Below the pieces are notes generated by a model that saw only the letters and a list, made by a program, of their open reading frames with translations, was not told the DNA's origin and did not search any database. A stretch of 46,048 nucleotides of DNA from NCBI GenBank assembly GCA_947630455.1, contig CANRHP010000006.1, forward strand, positions 1 to 46,048, in the 5' to 3' direction. Each line of letters begins with the position of its first letter. Within the stretch, counting starts at the first letter, position 1. Shown piece by piece: positions 25,118-33,800 of the stretch. The translations under genes and the position numbers were made by a program. The stretch is from an uncultured Clostridia bacterium. GTDB taxonomy: Bacteria; Bacillota; Clostridia; Christensenellales; CAG-314.

Positions 25118-25483
25118 GATATCATGAAAAAAAACTAATCAAAGAATACTATTTTACAAAAAAACACAATGCGATGTCCGGTGCGATGTCAAATATTCTG
25201 AAGTTTAACAAACAAACGGTGGTGAAGCGATTGTTCTCGGTAAAAACTGTTGCAATTTTCACAATGTCCATAGTATAAGGCAGCTTTTTGCCCAAGGTCA
25301 AATACAAATTTTATGTGCTGCACGCCGATAAGCTTGCAGAACCGTGCTTAAATCAAATTTCAGTCATTGTGCATTTTTTTGATCCTTTCACGTCAAACTC
25401 ATATAGAAATAGTGTTGGAGCTGCGATAGCTTTTTAGCTGATATAAGAAAAAGCTTGTTTACATTTTAAAATCAGAGGTGGAT
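25118..25483. other. Non-coding stretch between XRE operators and the 205-aa gene
   Basis: No ORF over 60 codons. A 34-codon ORF (25174-25278) with a hydrophobic end (VKTVAIFTMSIV) has no SD. A perfect 8-bp inverted repeat AGCTTTTT/AAAAAGCT (25428-25435 with 25448-25455) lies just before the next gene. A rightward transcript from the operator region would cross this stretch; otherwise nothing is recognised. Confidence 0.4.
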
Positions 25484-26101
25484 ATGTCAAATCAAACAAT
25501 TACAAGGTTGTACTGTTTGCGTGCGGGGTTGTCGCAGATAACACAGTACGTTAAGGAAATAGAAGGTGGTATGCGAAGGAAGTCTCCCATCGTTTTCCCT
25601 ACGGCATTGATGGCCAAGCGGCTTTTAAGTGCGCTCAACAACCGTTATGGAGAATGGTTGTCTCCTAACCGTTGGCGTTATTTGGATTTGCTTATCTGTT
25701 ATTTGCAAAAAGACGGTTCGGATTTAAACGTTGCTTTGCATATGCTGCAATCGGTTTTATTGACGCCGGAACAAGCTGAGCAGCAAGAATGTGACGCGCA
25801 TAATGATATAAGCGTAGAAATAGGCATGGGCTGCCCGCATTACAACTCCGAAATTATTGGGGAGCTAAGCCTATTGGCGTCGAGCGTAAGTGATGCGTCA
25901 GTGGAACTGTCGAAAATTTTCGAAAAAAAAGGCATAAACAACGATATAGATAAAAACATTATGCGTTGGCAGCTTAATGCGCGTTGCGTAACGGCGCAGT
26001 CATTGCGAATTGAGCTTACGAGAAAGTTGGAGTATTCCGCTCGGCAGCTCTATGACCACAAGATATTGTTATTGGCATACTTAAAGCGATTGCTCAATTG
26101 A
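25484..26101 (+). CDS. Protein of unknown function (205 aa)
   Basis: Not recognised. ATG 25484 (MSNQTITRLYCLRAGLSQIT) is chosen because AGAGGTGG lies just upstream; an in-frame GTG at 25478 would sit inside that SD. The product is soluble, mostly helical and moderately Cys-containing. It has a Trp-rich segment (YGEWLSPNRWRYLDLLICYL, residues about 55-75), an acidic middle and a basic helical end (LEYSARQLYDHKILLLAYLK). No signal peptide or membrane helix is seen. GGCAAA/TTTGCC (26116-26134) forms a weak hairpin after the stop. It could belong to the regulon of the nearby XRE protein, but nothing shows this. Confidence 0.6.
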   Translation: MSNQTITRLYCLRAGLSQITQYVKEIEGGMRRKSPIVFPTALMAKRLLSALNNRYGEWLSPNRWRYLDLLICYLQKDGSDLNVALHMLQSVLLTPEQAEQQECDAHNDISVEIGMGCPHYNSEIIGELSLLASSVSDASVELSKIFEKKGINNDIDKNIMRWQLNARCVTAQSLRIELTRKLEYSARQLYDHKILLLAYLKRLLN

Positions 26102-26273
26102 CCAATTTGGGCTGCGGCAAAACTAATATTTGCCATGTAATTATGTGATACGGCAAAAAAATAGACGCAGAAAAGAGATTTTTACAACAATAGTATATAA
26201 TAAGCAAATTTTTAAATAAACCGGAGTAGTGTGTATCCCTAATACTTTTATTTTAAAATAATTGTCGCACACA

Positions 26274-26302
26274 TTGACAGGCAACGGCGGCGATGTTATA
26301 AT
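26274..26302 (+). promoter_or_regulatory. Perfect consensus housekeeping promoter
   Basis: TTGACA (26274-26279), 17 bases, then TATAAT (26297-26302): an exact match to the vegetative sigma consensus. It lies 47 bases before the start of the membrane protein gene. Confidence 0.9.
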
Positions 26303-26349
26303 TAAACGGAAGAACCCTATCGACAACCGATGACCTTGAGGACGCCCAA

Positions 26350-26859
26350 ATGAAAACAAAACGATTCGTCGCATCGCCAAAGATGTTGATTATTTTCACA
26401 ATATTGGTGTGCTTAGCTCTTTGCGGCTTGGCAGGCTATCTTGCGGGTACCTTCAGCAGAGCTGTTGATGACGTTGTTATGACGGTTTTTTTGACAGGAT
26501 TGCTTGCATGTATGGCAATCGCGTTGTTTATTGTCGGTTTTACTATGGGTGCGTTTGATCTTGTGTGTATGCAAGAGGATACAGTGTTGGTTTCGCGCTT
26601 CGGAAAAAAGCTGCGCGTTTATCGATTGAGTCAAAATACGCAGATATATGTACAAAAAAATCACAAAGGATCGCAATATATAGAGGTGCAATTTCCCGAA
26701 TATTTCGATTCGGCTGCGCAAAATTTCAAGGGAGTGCTGCTGCGTGATGGGTATGTACGTCTGTCCTATAGTGATTCGCGTCTGCAATATGTCAGAGACA
26801 TTGTGCAAAACTACAAAAGAAACATAGCCCCAATTGAGCAGCCTACGCAAACGTGGTAG
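26350..26859 (+). CDS. Small membrane protein of unknown function (169 aa)
   Basis: Not recognised as a named family. Two hydrophobic segments lie at residues about 12-34 and 41-70, followed by a cytoplasmic or external domain of about 95 residues. That domain is beta-like (EDTVLVSRFGKKLRVYRLSQ, QYIEVQFPEYF) and ends in polar sequence. The layout resembles membrane-anchored PH-like proteins, but this is only an impression. The SD is modest (TGAGGA, 26336-26341). It has its own consensus promoter and a terminator right after the stop, so it is monocistronic. Confidence 0.7.
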   Translation: MKTKRFVASPKMLIIFTILVCLALCGLAGYLAGTFSRAVDDVVMTVFLTGLLACMAIALFIVGFTMGAFDLVCMQEDTVLVSRFGKKLRVYRLSQNTQIYVQKNHKGSQYIEVQFPEYFDSAAQNFKGVLLRDGYVRLSYSDSRLQYVRDIVQNYKRNIAPIEQPTQTW

Positions 26860-26880
26860 TCCAACCTGATGGCAGAAATA

Positions 26881-26911
26881 AAAGTGACAGCAGTTTTGCC
26901 GTCACTTTTTT
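26881..26911 (+). terminator. Rho-independent terminator, probably bidirectional
   Basis: AAAGTGAC (26881-26888) pairs with GTCACTTT (26901-26908) and is followed by T residues. The loop can add GC/GC pairs. It lies between convergent genes, so it can serve both the membrane protein gene and the leftward hydrolase gene. Confidence 0.85.
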
Positions 26912-26933
26912 GTAATCGCATTTGTTAAGCAGG

Positions 26934-27905
26934 CTATTTTTCCCAGGTTATTTGCTGTTCAACGCGTATCGGGTAGCTTACAAGTGCGGTTCCGTTGAGA
27001 TTCTCGCGGTGCATATCCACAGCGGTAAGGCAGCCGTTGTTGTAGGTGGTGTAGTAGTATATTCCTCGTGAGGTGTTGCAGCAAGAAGAATAAATCGTGT
27101 ATTCATAACCGTGCTCCACGGCACAGCTGCCCTTTTGCTGAGCGACTGCCCCAAGTATACTAAAGAATTGTCCGACGCTGCTTGTTTCATCGCTTTTGCA
27201 CACGGAGTTGTTGAGAGTAAATGCCGCCCGCACAAAACGACTTGCCGAGCTCAGATCCCCCGGCAATCCGAAACCGCCTGCGCCGCGGCTGTATGCTTTG
27301 AGTTGTATGTCGGGTGCAAATCTGTTATTCGCTATTTCGCGAGTGGCTCCCAAATAGTGTGTCAAATTGAGCATATGAAAGTCGAATGTCGGGCTGTTTG
27401 TCATAACATTTACCGGATCGTCGAAGATTTTAAGTCCGTCGACGGTGCTTTCCACAACAATGGAGCGGTCGGCATCCGCTATGTGCCAATGCAGCGGAGA
27501 TGCCGGCAGCTTGTCGCTGAAATTTTCCGCGCACAGACTTACCTTGGCAAGCAGCTTGCGTGCCTCCGCTACCGTTGCGCATTGGGCAAGCACATAGGGT
27601 ATAAACTCAAATGGCGCAACATTGATTTTGTCCGATTTTTGTTCGAAGTAGTGAGCGTATGTGGGAAAGTTTAGTCCCGCCATGGATAATCCTGCTTCAT
27701 TGGTTGCATCGTAGTAGAGCGGATAGTCGTTTTGCACAAAAGCCATGCCTATCAGTGCATAGTGCGTTCTGACAGCGGGAGCGTGACGAAAAATAAACGT
27801 AAAGTTTCTTGGCGTCACTGTCACCGATTCGTTGTAGCTGAATTCGTAGTCCAAATTTCTGCCAAAATAATGGTCGGTTGTTTTAAAAGAGATGGAAGTA
27901 CACAT
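26934..27905 (-). CDS. Bile salt hydrolase / choloylglycine hydrolase family protein
   Basis: Ntn hydrolase (323 aa) that most likely cleaves conjugated bile salts. The chosen ATG (27903-27905) puts Cys at position 2, the nucleophile after methionine removal; a longer frame to 27986 would bury it. SD CGGAGT lies upstream. Active-site residues match the Clostridium perfringens enzyme: C2, R16 and D19 (in GRNLDYEF), N79 in AGLNFP, Asn in VMTNSPTFDFHM, and Arg in SSASRFVRAAF. The Asn at the N79 position favours bile salt hydrolase over penicillin V acylase, which tends to have Tyr there. No signal peptide. Activity on particular conjugates is not predictable. Confidence 0.88.
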   Translation of the reverse strand: MCTSISFKTTDHYFGRNLDYEFSYNESVTVTPRNFTFIFRHAPAVRTHYALIGMAFVQNDYPLYYDATNEAGLSMAGLNFPTYAHYFEQKSDKINVAPFEFIPYVLAQCATVAEARKLLAKVSLCAENFSDKLPASPLHWHIADADRSIVVESTVDGLKIFDDPVNVMTNSPTFDFHMLNLTHYLGATREIANNRFAPDIQLKAYSRGAGGFGLPGDLSSASRFVRAAFTLNNSVCKSDETSSVGQFFSILGAVAQQKGSCAVEHGYEYTIYSSCCNTSRGIYYYTTYNNGCLTAVDMHRENLNGTALVSYPIRVEQQITWEK

Positions 27906-28211
27906 ATTTTTTACTCCGTATCGGATAATTTGCTCTTTATGAGCATTTGTATCGAGTATTATACAATACTTCCAATTAAAATACAATACAAAATTTTATC
28001 AATGCCGATATCGCAAAAAAATTCTGTACAGCTGATAAACACTACGATGTAAATGTATACCTTTTGTGAATTTTTGCCGGGCAACTATACACACTATCCG
28101 AAGTGTGGTACAATATTACTTATTCGTCCCCATTGACAGACTTTTTTGAGGAGAGGAAGTTTTTCAATTATTGGGATATATGCCACAACCCGATTGCTAT
28201 GGGAGTGTACA

Positions 28212-28667
28212 ATGAAAAAAATATTTTTTACGGCGGTGATAACTATTATGTGTATGTGCAGTTTTGTTTTCGGCGGAGCAGGAAATTCCCATTCCGTGCG
28301 TAAGCTTGACGCCGAGCAGCGTCCCTTTGAAGTATTTACTACTTTAGAGCAACTAAATGCTTACAGAGCAAGTCACGAGGGCGATTTTTTCAATTTGACG
28401 GAGGAAGAATACGGCAAATATGACGAAAAATTTTTCGACGAAAACGCCGTGGTCATGTTTCTCACACAGGGAATGAGCGGCTCGATAAAATGCGTCGCCG
28501 AGAAGACGCGTTTTGAGAACGACAAGCTGTATGTAACCGTCAAGGAACTCAGCCCGAGTATGCACACAATGGATCTTCACTACAATACGCTTGCCGTTTC
28601 GGTTTCAAAAGACATTGTTAAAGATATAAAATCCGTATTTATTGAAGCTTACAGAGTGGATATTTAA
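28212..28667 (+). CDS. Small exported protein, weakly PrcB-like
   Basis: Exported protein (151 aa). ATG 28212 (MKKIFFTAVITIMCMCSFVF) starts a clear signal peptide and has GGGAG just upstream; the frame is open farther left only through a poor TTG. The mature part has a pattern (DEKFFDENAVVMFLTQGMSG, KLYVTVKELSPSMHTMDLHY, LAVSVSKD) that weakly recalls the PrcB C-terminal domain family of secreted proteins. That similarity is by eye and uncertain. It stands alone between a divergent hydrolase and the flavodiiron gene. Confidence 0.65.
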   Translation: MKKIFFTAVITIMCMCSFVFGGAGNSHSVRKLDAEQRPFEVFTTLEQLNAYRASHEGDFFNLTEEEYGKYDEKFFDENAVVMFLTQGMSGSIKCVAEKTRFENDKLYVTVKELSPSMHTMDLHYNTLAVSVSKDIVKDIKSVFIEAYRVDI

Positions 28668-28705
28668 CTAAGCCGACCCGGCATTGTAAATCTTTGCTCA
28701 ATTAA

Positions 28706-28734
28706 TGGACAAATCGCGTAGTTTATGAGATAAT
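28706..28734 (+). promoter_or_regulatory. Promoter of the flavodiiron protein gene
   Basis: TGGACA (28706-28711), 17 bases, GATAAT (28729-28734), 31 bases before the start codon. Both boxes are one base from consensus. Confidence 0.7.
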
Positions 28735-28764
28735 TTTTCGGTAAAAAATATTTTGAGGTGAACA

Positions 28765-29916
28765 ATGAAACTGCATGAGGACATCAGATACATCGGCGTA
28801 AATGATCATGAGATCGACCTTTTTGAGGGACAGTACGCGGTTCCCAATGGCATGGCATACAACAGCTATGTGATTTTGGATGACAAAATTGCCGTTTTGG
28901 ACACGGTTGACAGGCATTTTACAAGCGAATGGCTGCTCAAGCTTGCCACCGAGCTCAACGGACGCACACCCGATTATCTCGTGGTGCAGCACATGGAACC
29001 GGATCACAGCGGCAGCGTCGCCGATTTTTTGAAGGTATATCCGCATGCCACCGTGGTGGGGAATGTAAAGACATTCCTTATTCTGGAAAACTTCCTCGGC
29101 AAAAAAGCCGTTGACAATCGTCTTGAGGTAAAAGACGGCGAAACGTTGACGCTCGGCAGCCACAGCCTTACTTTTGTGTTTGCGCCGATGGTGCACTGGC
29201 CCGAGGTGATGGTAAGCTACGACGCTTATGCCAAAACGCTGTTTTCCGCTGACGGTTTCGGCAAATTCGGAGCGTTGGATGTCGATGAGGATTGGGACTG
29301 CGAGGCACGTCGTTACTACTTCGGTATTGTAGGTAAGTACGGCAATTCCGTTCAGATTTTGCTTAAAAAAGCCTCGGCGTTGGATATCGGTACAATTTGT
29401 CCGCTGCACGGTCCGGTATTGAGTGAAAATCTCTCTCATTACATAGGCTTGTACAACACCTGGTCAAGTTATTCCGCCGAAAGTCGCGGCGTGTGCATTT
29501 GCTATACGTCGGTTTACGGTCACACTCGCGAGGCGGTAGAGCTTCTGCGCGAAGAACTGGGAAAAAACAAATGTCCCAAGATCGCCCTTTTCGATCTCGC
29601 TCGTGACGATATGGCGGAGGCATTGGAGGACGCTTTTCGATACGATAAGCTTGTGTTGGCGTCTACCACCTACAATGCAAGCGTATTTCCCTTTATGCAT
29701 GATTTTGTAACGCGACTTGCGGAACACAATTTTCAAAATCGGCGCGTTTACATTATCGAAAACGGCAGCTGGGCACCCATGGCTGCAAAAACCATCAGCA
29801 ATTTGCTTGCTCTTTGTAAAAACCTCACCTTTGACGGCACGGTGACTATTCTTTCCGCCTTGACTGATGAAAATCGTGCACAGATTGCCGCTTTGGCAAA
29901 AAAACTTTGCGAATAG
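28765..29916 (+). CDS. fprA: Flavodiiron protein (A-type flavoprotein, FprA-like)
   Basis: Cytoplasmic oxygen and/or nitric oxide reductase (383 aa) of anaerobes. The metallo-beta-lactamase-like domain (residues 1-250) holds the diiron ligands in QHMEPDHSGS (about 76-85), VHWPEVMVSYD, the Asp in FSADGFGKFG and the His in CPLHGPVL. The flavodoxin domain (about 253-383) begins with the FMN loop CICYTSVYGHTREAVELL. No rubredoxin tail is fused. SD GAGGTGA lies close to the ATG. Rubrerythrin at the far right of the window serves the same defence but is not linked. Confidence 0.93.
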   Translation: MKLHEDIRYIGVNDHEIDLFEGQYAVPNGMAYNSYVILDDKIAVLDTVDRHFTSEWLLKLATELNGRTPDYLVVQHMEPDHSGSVADFLKVYPHATVVGNVKTFLILENFLGKKAVDNRLEVKDGETLTLGSHSLTFVFAPMVHWPEVMVSYDAYAKTLFSADGFGKFGALDVDEDWDCEARRYYFGIVGKYGNSVQILLKKASALDIGTICPLHGPVLSENLSHYIGLYNTWSSYSAESRGVCICYTSVYGHTREAVELLREELGKNKCPKIALFDLARDDMAEALEDAFRYDKLVLASTTYNASVFPFMHDFVTRLAEHNFQNRRVYIIENGSWAPMAAKTISNLLALCKNLTFDGTVTILSALTDENRAQIAALAKKLCE

Positions 29917-30056
29917 TCAAAAAATTCTATAGACATATATTCAACCCGAATAAACAGTAAATGTGCGTCTCTAATGCCGAAGTTTTTTTCAAGTGCGAGT
30001 AGTTGCTCCAATTGCGAAATGCAACCCAAACAGGCAGCGGAAAATTCTTGAAAATC

Positions 30057-30088
30057 AAAAAATCTCACCTATAAAGGTGAGATTTTTT
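30057..30088. terminator. Bidirectional terminator between fprA and pth
   Basis: Perfect 14-bp arms AAAAAATCTCACCT (30057-30070) and AGGTGAGATTTTTT (30075-30088) close a four-base loop. A and T runs on either side let it work for the rightward fprA and the leftward pth transcripts. Confidence 0.93.
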
Positions 30089-30100
30089 TAGAAAATATGT

Positions 30101-30661
30101 CTAACCGTTGTACTTTTGCATAATGATGTCGATTGTTGCGCCGTTAACAAATTCGTCAAGGGCTGCTGCTGCATTGTCAAGCACGGGGTTCAGAAGGGCG
30201 TCGTCTTGGTCGGTCAGCTGCGAAAGCACGTAGTCGATTCGCTCCATCGGCGTATCCTTGCCAATGCCCACGCGTACTCGCACAAAATCCTCCGTGCCAA
30301 GCAGTTGTACAATATTTTTCATGCCGTTGTGACTGCCTGCCGAGCCCTTCGCGCGTATGCGCAGCTTACCCATAGGTATGTCGGTGTCATCGTAAACAAC
30401 GGCAAGGTTGCCTTTTTCGATCTTGTATTTGCGGCACAGCTCCGCAACGGCATTGCCGGAAAGATTCATATATGTTACAGGCTTGGCAATTATCACCTTT
30501 ATGCCGTTGACCTTTGTGTGCGCCGTCACAGCCATACATTCGCCCTTGTTAAATTCGGCGCCGAGCCGGGCTGCAAGTCTGTCAACAGCTGCAAAGCCCA
30601 TGTTGTGCGGCGTATGAAAGTATTTCTTTTCGGGATTTCCCAATCCTACAATCAGATACAT
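30101..30661 (-). CDS. pth: Peptidyl-tRNA hydrolase
   Basis: Recycles peptidyl-tRNA released from ribosomes (186 aa). The start MYLIVGLGNPEKKYFHTPHN carries N9 and the catalytic H19. Further family residues are in KPVTYMNLSGNAV (Asn) and VVYDDTDIPMGKLRIR (Asp), and KGSAGSHNGMKNI (Asn). The usual TRHN is TPHN here. SD AGAGGAAA is on the minus strand. It diverges from mfd; pth next to mfd is a conserved Bacillota arrangement, but in most genomes they run the same way. Confidence 0.96.
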   Translation of the reverse strand: MYLIVGLGNPEKKYFHTPHNMGFAAVDRLAARLGAEFNKGECMAVTAHTKVNGIKVIIAKPVTYMNLSGNAVAELCRKYKIEKGNLAVVYDDTDIPMGKLRIRAKGSAGSHNGMKNIVQLLGTEDFVRVRVGIGKDTPMERIDYVLSQLTDQDDALLNPVLDNAAAALDEFVNGATIDIIMQKYNG

Positions 30662-30681
30662 TTGTATTTCCTCTATTCGCG

Positions 30682-30724
30682 ATTATATTAACACAAAAGG
30701 CGTCAATTGTAAACAGGTTTACAA
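30682..30724. promoter_or_regulatory. pth-mfd divergent promoter region with an 18-bp inverted repeat
   Basis: TTGTAAAC AG GTTTACAA (30707-30724) has perfect 8-bp arms. It covers the -35 box TTTACA (30718-30723) of a rightward promoter with TACAAT at 30741-30746 (17-base spacer). A leftward TATAAT lies at 30682-30687, with its -35 region inside the same repeat. The core resembles a cre site for CcpA-type LacI regulators with two extra central bases; the regulator is a guess. Confidence 0.6.
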
Positions 30725-30880
30725 CTTTGACCGAATGTGGTACAATCAATACAAAGTTTTCGCTGCGCAAAAACATTTTACTTTTGTATTCAAATCGTCA
30801 AACTGCCGCTTGCGGTGAAAGACGATTACCGCATTAAATGTAAGTTGAAATTGTTTTTGACGCAAGCTTAACTAACGACA

Positions 30881-33800
30881 ATGTACTACTTTTTCGATAG
30901 AGTAAACAATACGGCAGCGTATAGAAACCTGCTCGCAGAGACCCGTGACAAAAATTTTGTCGCGGCTTTCGGTGTGCAGCCAAACGAAAAGCCCTTTATT
31001 GCGGCAAATGTCAACGGCTTTGCCCTGTACGTAACAAGCGACTACGTTGAGGCACAGCGTGTGTTGCGCACGGTGGAGGCGATATGCGGCGGCAGGGCGG
31101 TATTTTTGCCCGCAAAAGAGGATGTGCTGCTCTACAAGTCCAACTATTCCAAAAGCGGCGTATTCAGTCGCAATCGCGCTCTGTATCAAATTTTGACGGG
31201 CGCCGAAGTGGCGGTTACCACCGTCAACGCGCTAATGCAGTATCTGCCCGATCGTAAAACATTTTTCGACGGATGCTTTACGGTCAAAAGTGGTGTCTGC
31301 TACGATACGGCAATGCTTGTAAAAAAGCTTGTGGCAATCGGGTACAAGCGTGTCGAGGGCATCTCTTCCGAAGGCGAGTTTGTTATGCGCGGCGACATTT
31401 TAGATATATCCATGCCCTTTGAGCAGCGTTTTCGTGTGGATTTTTGGGACGACGAGGTGGAGTCGATCCGCCGCGTCGACGACGATGGCGCATCCGGTGA
31501 AGCTGTGGAACAGTTGGAGATATATCCGCTCTATGACACTACGGGTCTGTCGCAAACCAAATTGAATGAAATAGCAAACTTTATATATTCACCCAAGCTG
31601 CGTTCAAGGACAAGTTCGGATGCCGCTGCACGTCTCAACGAAATACTGTCCTCGTTGTCTGCGTCGGCTGCGGGCGGAAAAGTAGACAGCGGTTGGTTGG
31701 TACCGTTCATCAAATGCTCTCCTCTTGCCGATTATCTGTCTGCGGATACGGTGGTGTTTTGGGATGAGCCCAAACAGCTTAGTCAACGCGTCAATTTCCT
31801 TTACCGTGAGCACGTTGAACGCGTAGCCAATCTTACAAAAGCGGGAGAGGTGCTGCCGCTGCACGAAAAAAGCTTAGTAGAACAATCGGAGGTATTTAAG
31901 CTCGATTTTCCTCAAATAGCGTTGCAAACACTTCCCTATCAAAGCGATTGGTTTACACCGGAGGCAATACACAACTTCAAAACGGGTGCGGTCGGCAGCT
32001 ATGCCGCAAGCTCCGACACGCTGGCAAAGGACATAAAGAATTGGCTGCGTTTGGGCTATGAAACGGTCATCTTTGCCGGCTCGGACGGAACTGCGTCCAC
32101 CAAGGAAAAGCTTGCCGCCGAGGGCGTGTATGTTACCGATTCGGAAAAGCTTTTACCAAATGCGGCGGACGCATTGGTTTTGTCGGCAGGAATTGAAAAA
32201 GGTTTCGTTTCACACACCAACAAGCTGGTCATTGTGGGAACACGGGATCTTGGGCGCGGGTTGAACCAACAGGCAATACACAAAAATCGCAAGCAAGCCT
32301 TCTTGTCCGTTGAGAAGGGAGACTACGTTGTGCATGATGTGCACGGTATAGGCTTGTGTGAAGGCATAGAAAAACTTACAACGTCCTCTGGCGAAAGTAA
32401 AGATTATATCGTTGTGCTTTACAAGGGCGGAGATCGGTTGTATGTACCGGTAGACTCAACCAATTTGCTCAGCAGGTATTCCGGCGGCGAAAATCCATCT
32501 TTGTCACGTCTGGGAGGAGAGGATTTTGCAAAGGTAAAAAACAAGGTCAAAAGCAGTGTTCGGGAGATGTCCATTGATCTCCTTAAGCTTTATGCCGAAC
32601 GGGAAAAGTCTCGCGGATTCCGTTATTGCATTGACGAATATCTGGACGAAGAATTTCAGCAATACTTTCCTTTCAAAGCAACGGAAGATCAGCTGCGCTG
32701 TCAGGAGGATATCCGAAAGGATCTGACAAGCGAACGTATTATGGATCGCCTGCTTGTCGGCGACGTTGGCTATGGAAAAACGGAGGTTGCAATGCGCGCC
32801 GCGTTTGATGTTGTAAGCAACGGATATCAGGTGGCGGTGCTTGCTCCAACCACAATATTGACCGAGCAGCATTACAAAACATTTTCCGACAGGATGAGTC
32901 ATTTTGATATACGTGTAGCCTGTCTTAACCGTTTTCGTTCGCCCGAAGAACAAAAGCGTATACTCAAGGACGTCGCGGAAGGTGGTGTGGACATTATAAT
33001 CGGCACTCACCGCTTACTTAGCAAGGACGTAAAATTCGACAGACTCGGATTGTTGATTCTGGACGAGGAACAGCGCTTCGGCGTGGAGCACAAGGAAAAA
33101 ATCAAGGCGATGAAAACAAGTGTGGATGTGCTTACCATGTCGGCAACGCCCATTCCGCGCACATTGCACATGGCGCTCAGCGGTATACGAGACATTTCCA
33201 CGATCACCACTCCGCCTATAGAACGCATAGCCGTCGAGACCTTCGTGGTGGAGGAGAGCGACGCTTTGATCGAGGACGTTATCACTCGCGAATTGGCGCG
33301 CGGCGGTCAGGTGTTTTGCGTATATAACAGCGTACAATCTATTGACGGCTTTGCACGGCGTCTTTCGGAAATGCTGCCCAATGCTCGTTTTACCGTGGCG
33401 CATGGTCAGATGGACGAAACGGCGCTGGAAGATGCAGTGATGTCCTTCGCCGACGGAAAGAGCGATGTGCTGGTGTGTACAACGATAATAGAAAACGGTA
33501 TAGACATTCCAAACGTCAATACGATAATAGTTATAGACGCCGATAAGCTGGGTCTTAGTCAGCTGTACCAGCTGCGCGGAAGAGTGGGGCGCGCAAACAG
33601 GCTTGCATACGCCTATTTTACATACCGCCGAGATAAAATATTGAGCGAGGTGGCGTACAAACGGCTGAGCTCCATTACCGAGTACAGCGAATTGGGCAGC
33701 GGTTTTAAGATAGCAATGAAGGATCTTGAAATTCGCGGCGCAGGCAATATTTTGGGACGTGAGCAGCACGGACATATTATGAAAGTGGGTTATGATATGT

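Noticed and set aside
25174..25278. A 34-codon ORF with a hydrophobic end in the gap after the XRE operators
   Set aside because: No Shine-Dalgarno site and nothing to separate it from chance; kept only as a remark in the XRE finding.
27906..27986. Upstream extension of the bile salt hydrolase gene
   Set aside because: The nucleophile cysteine must follow the initiator methionine, and a good SD precedes the internal ATG.
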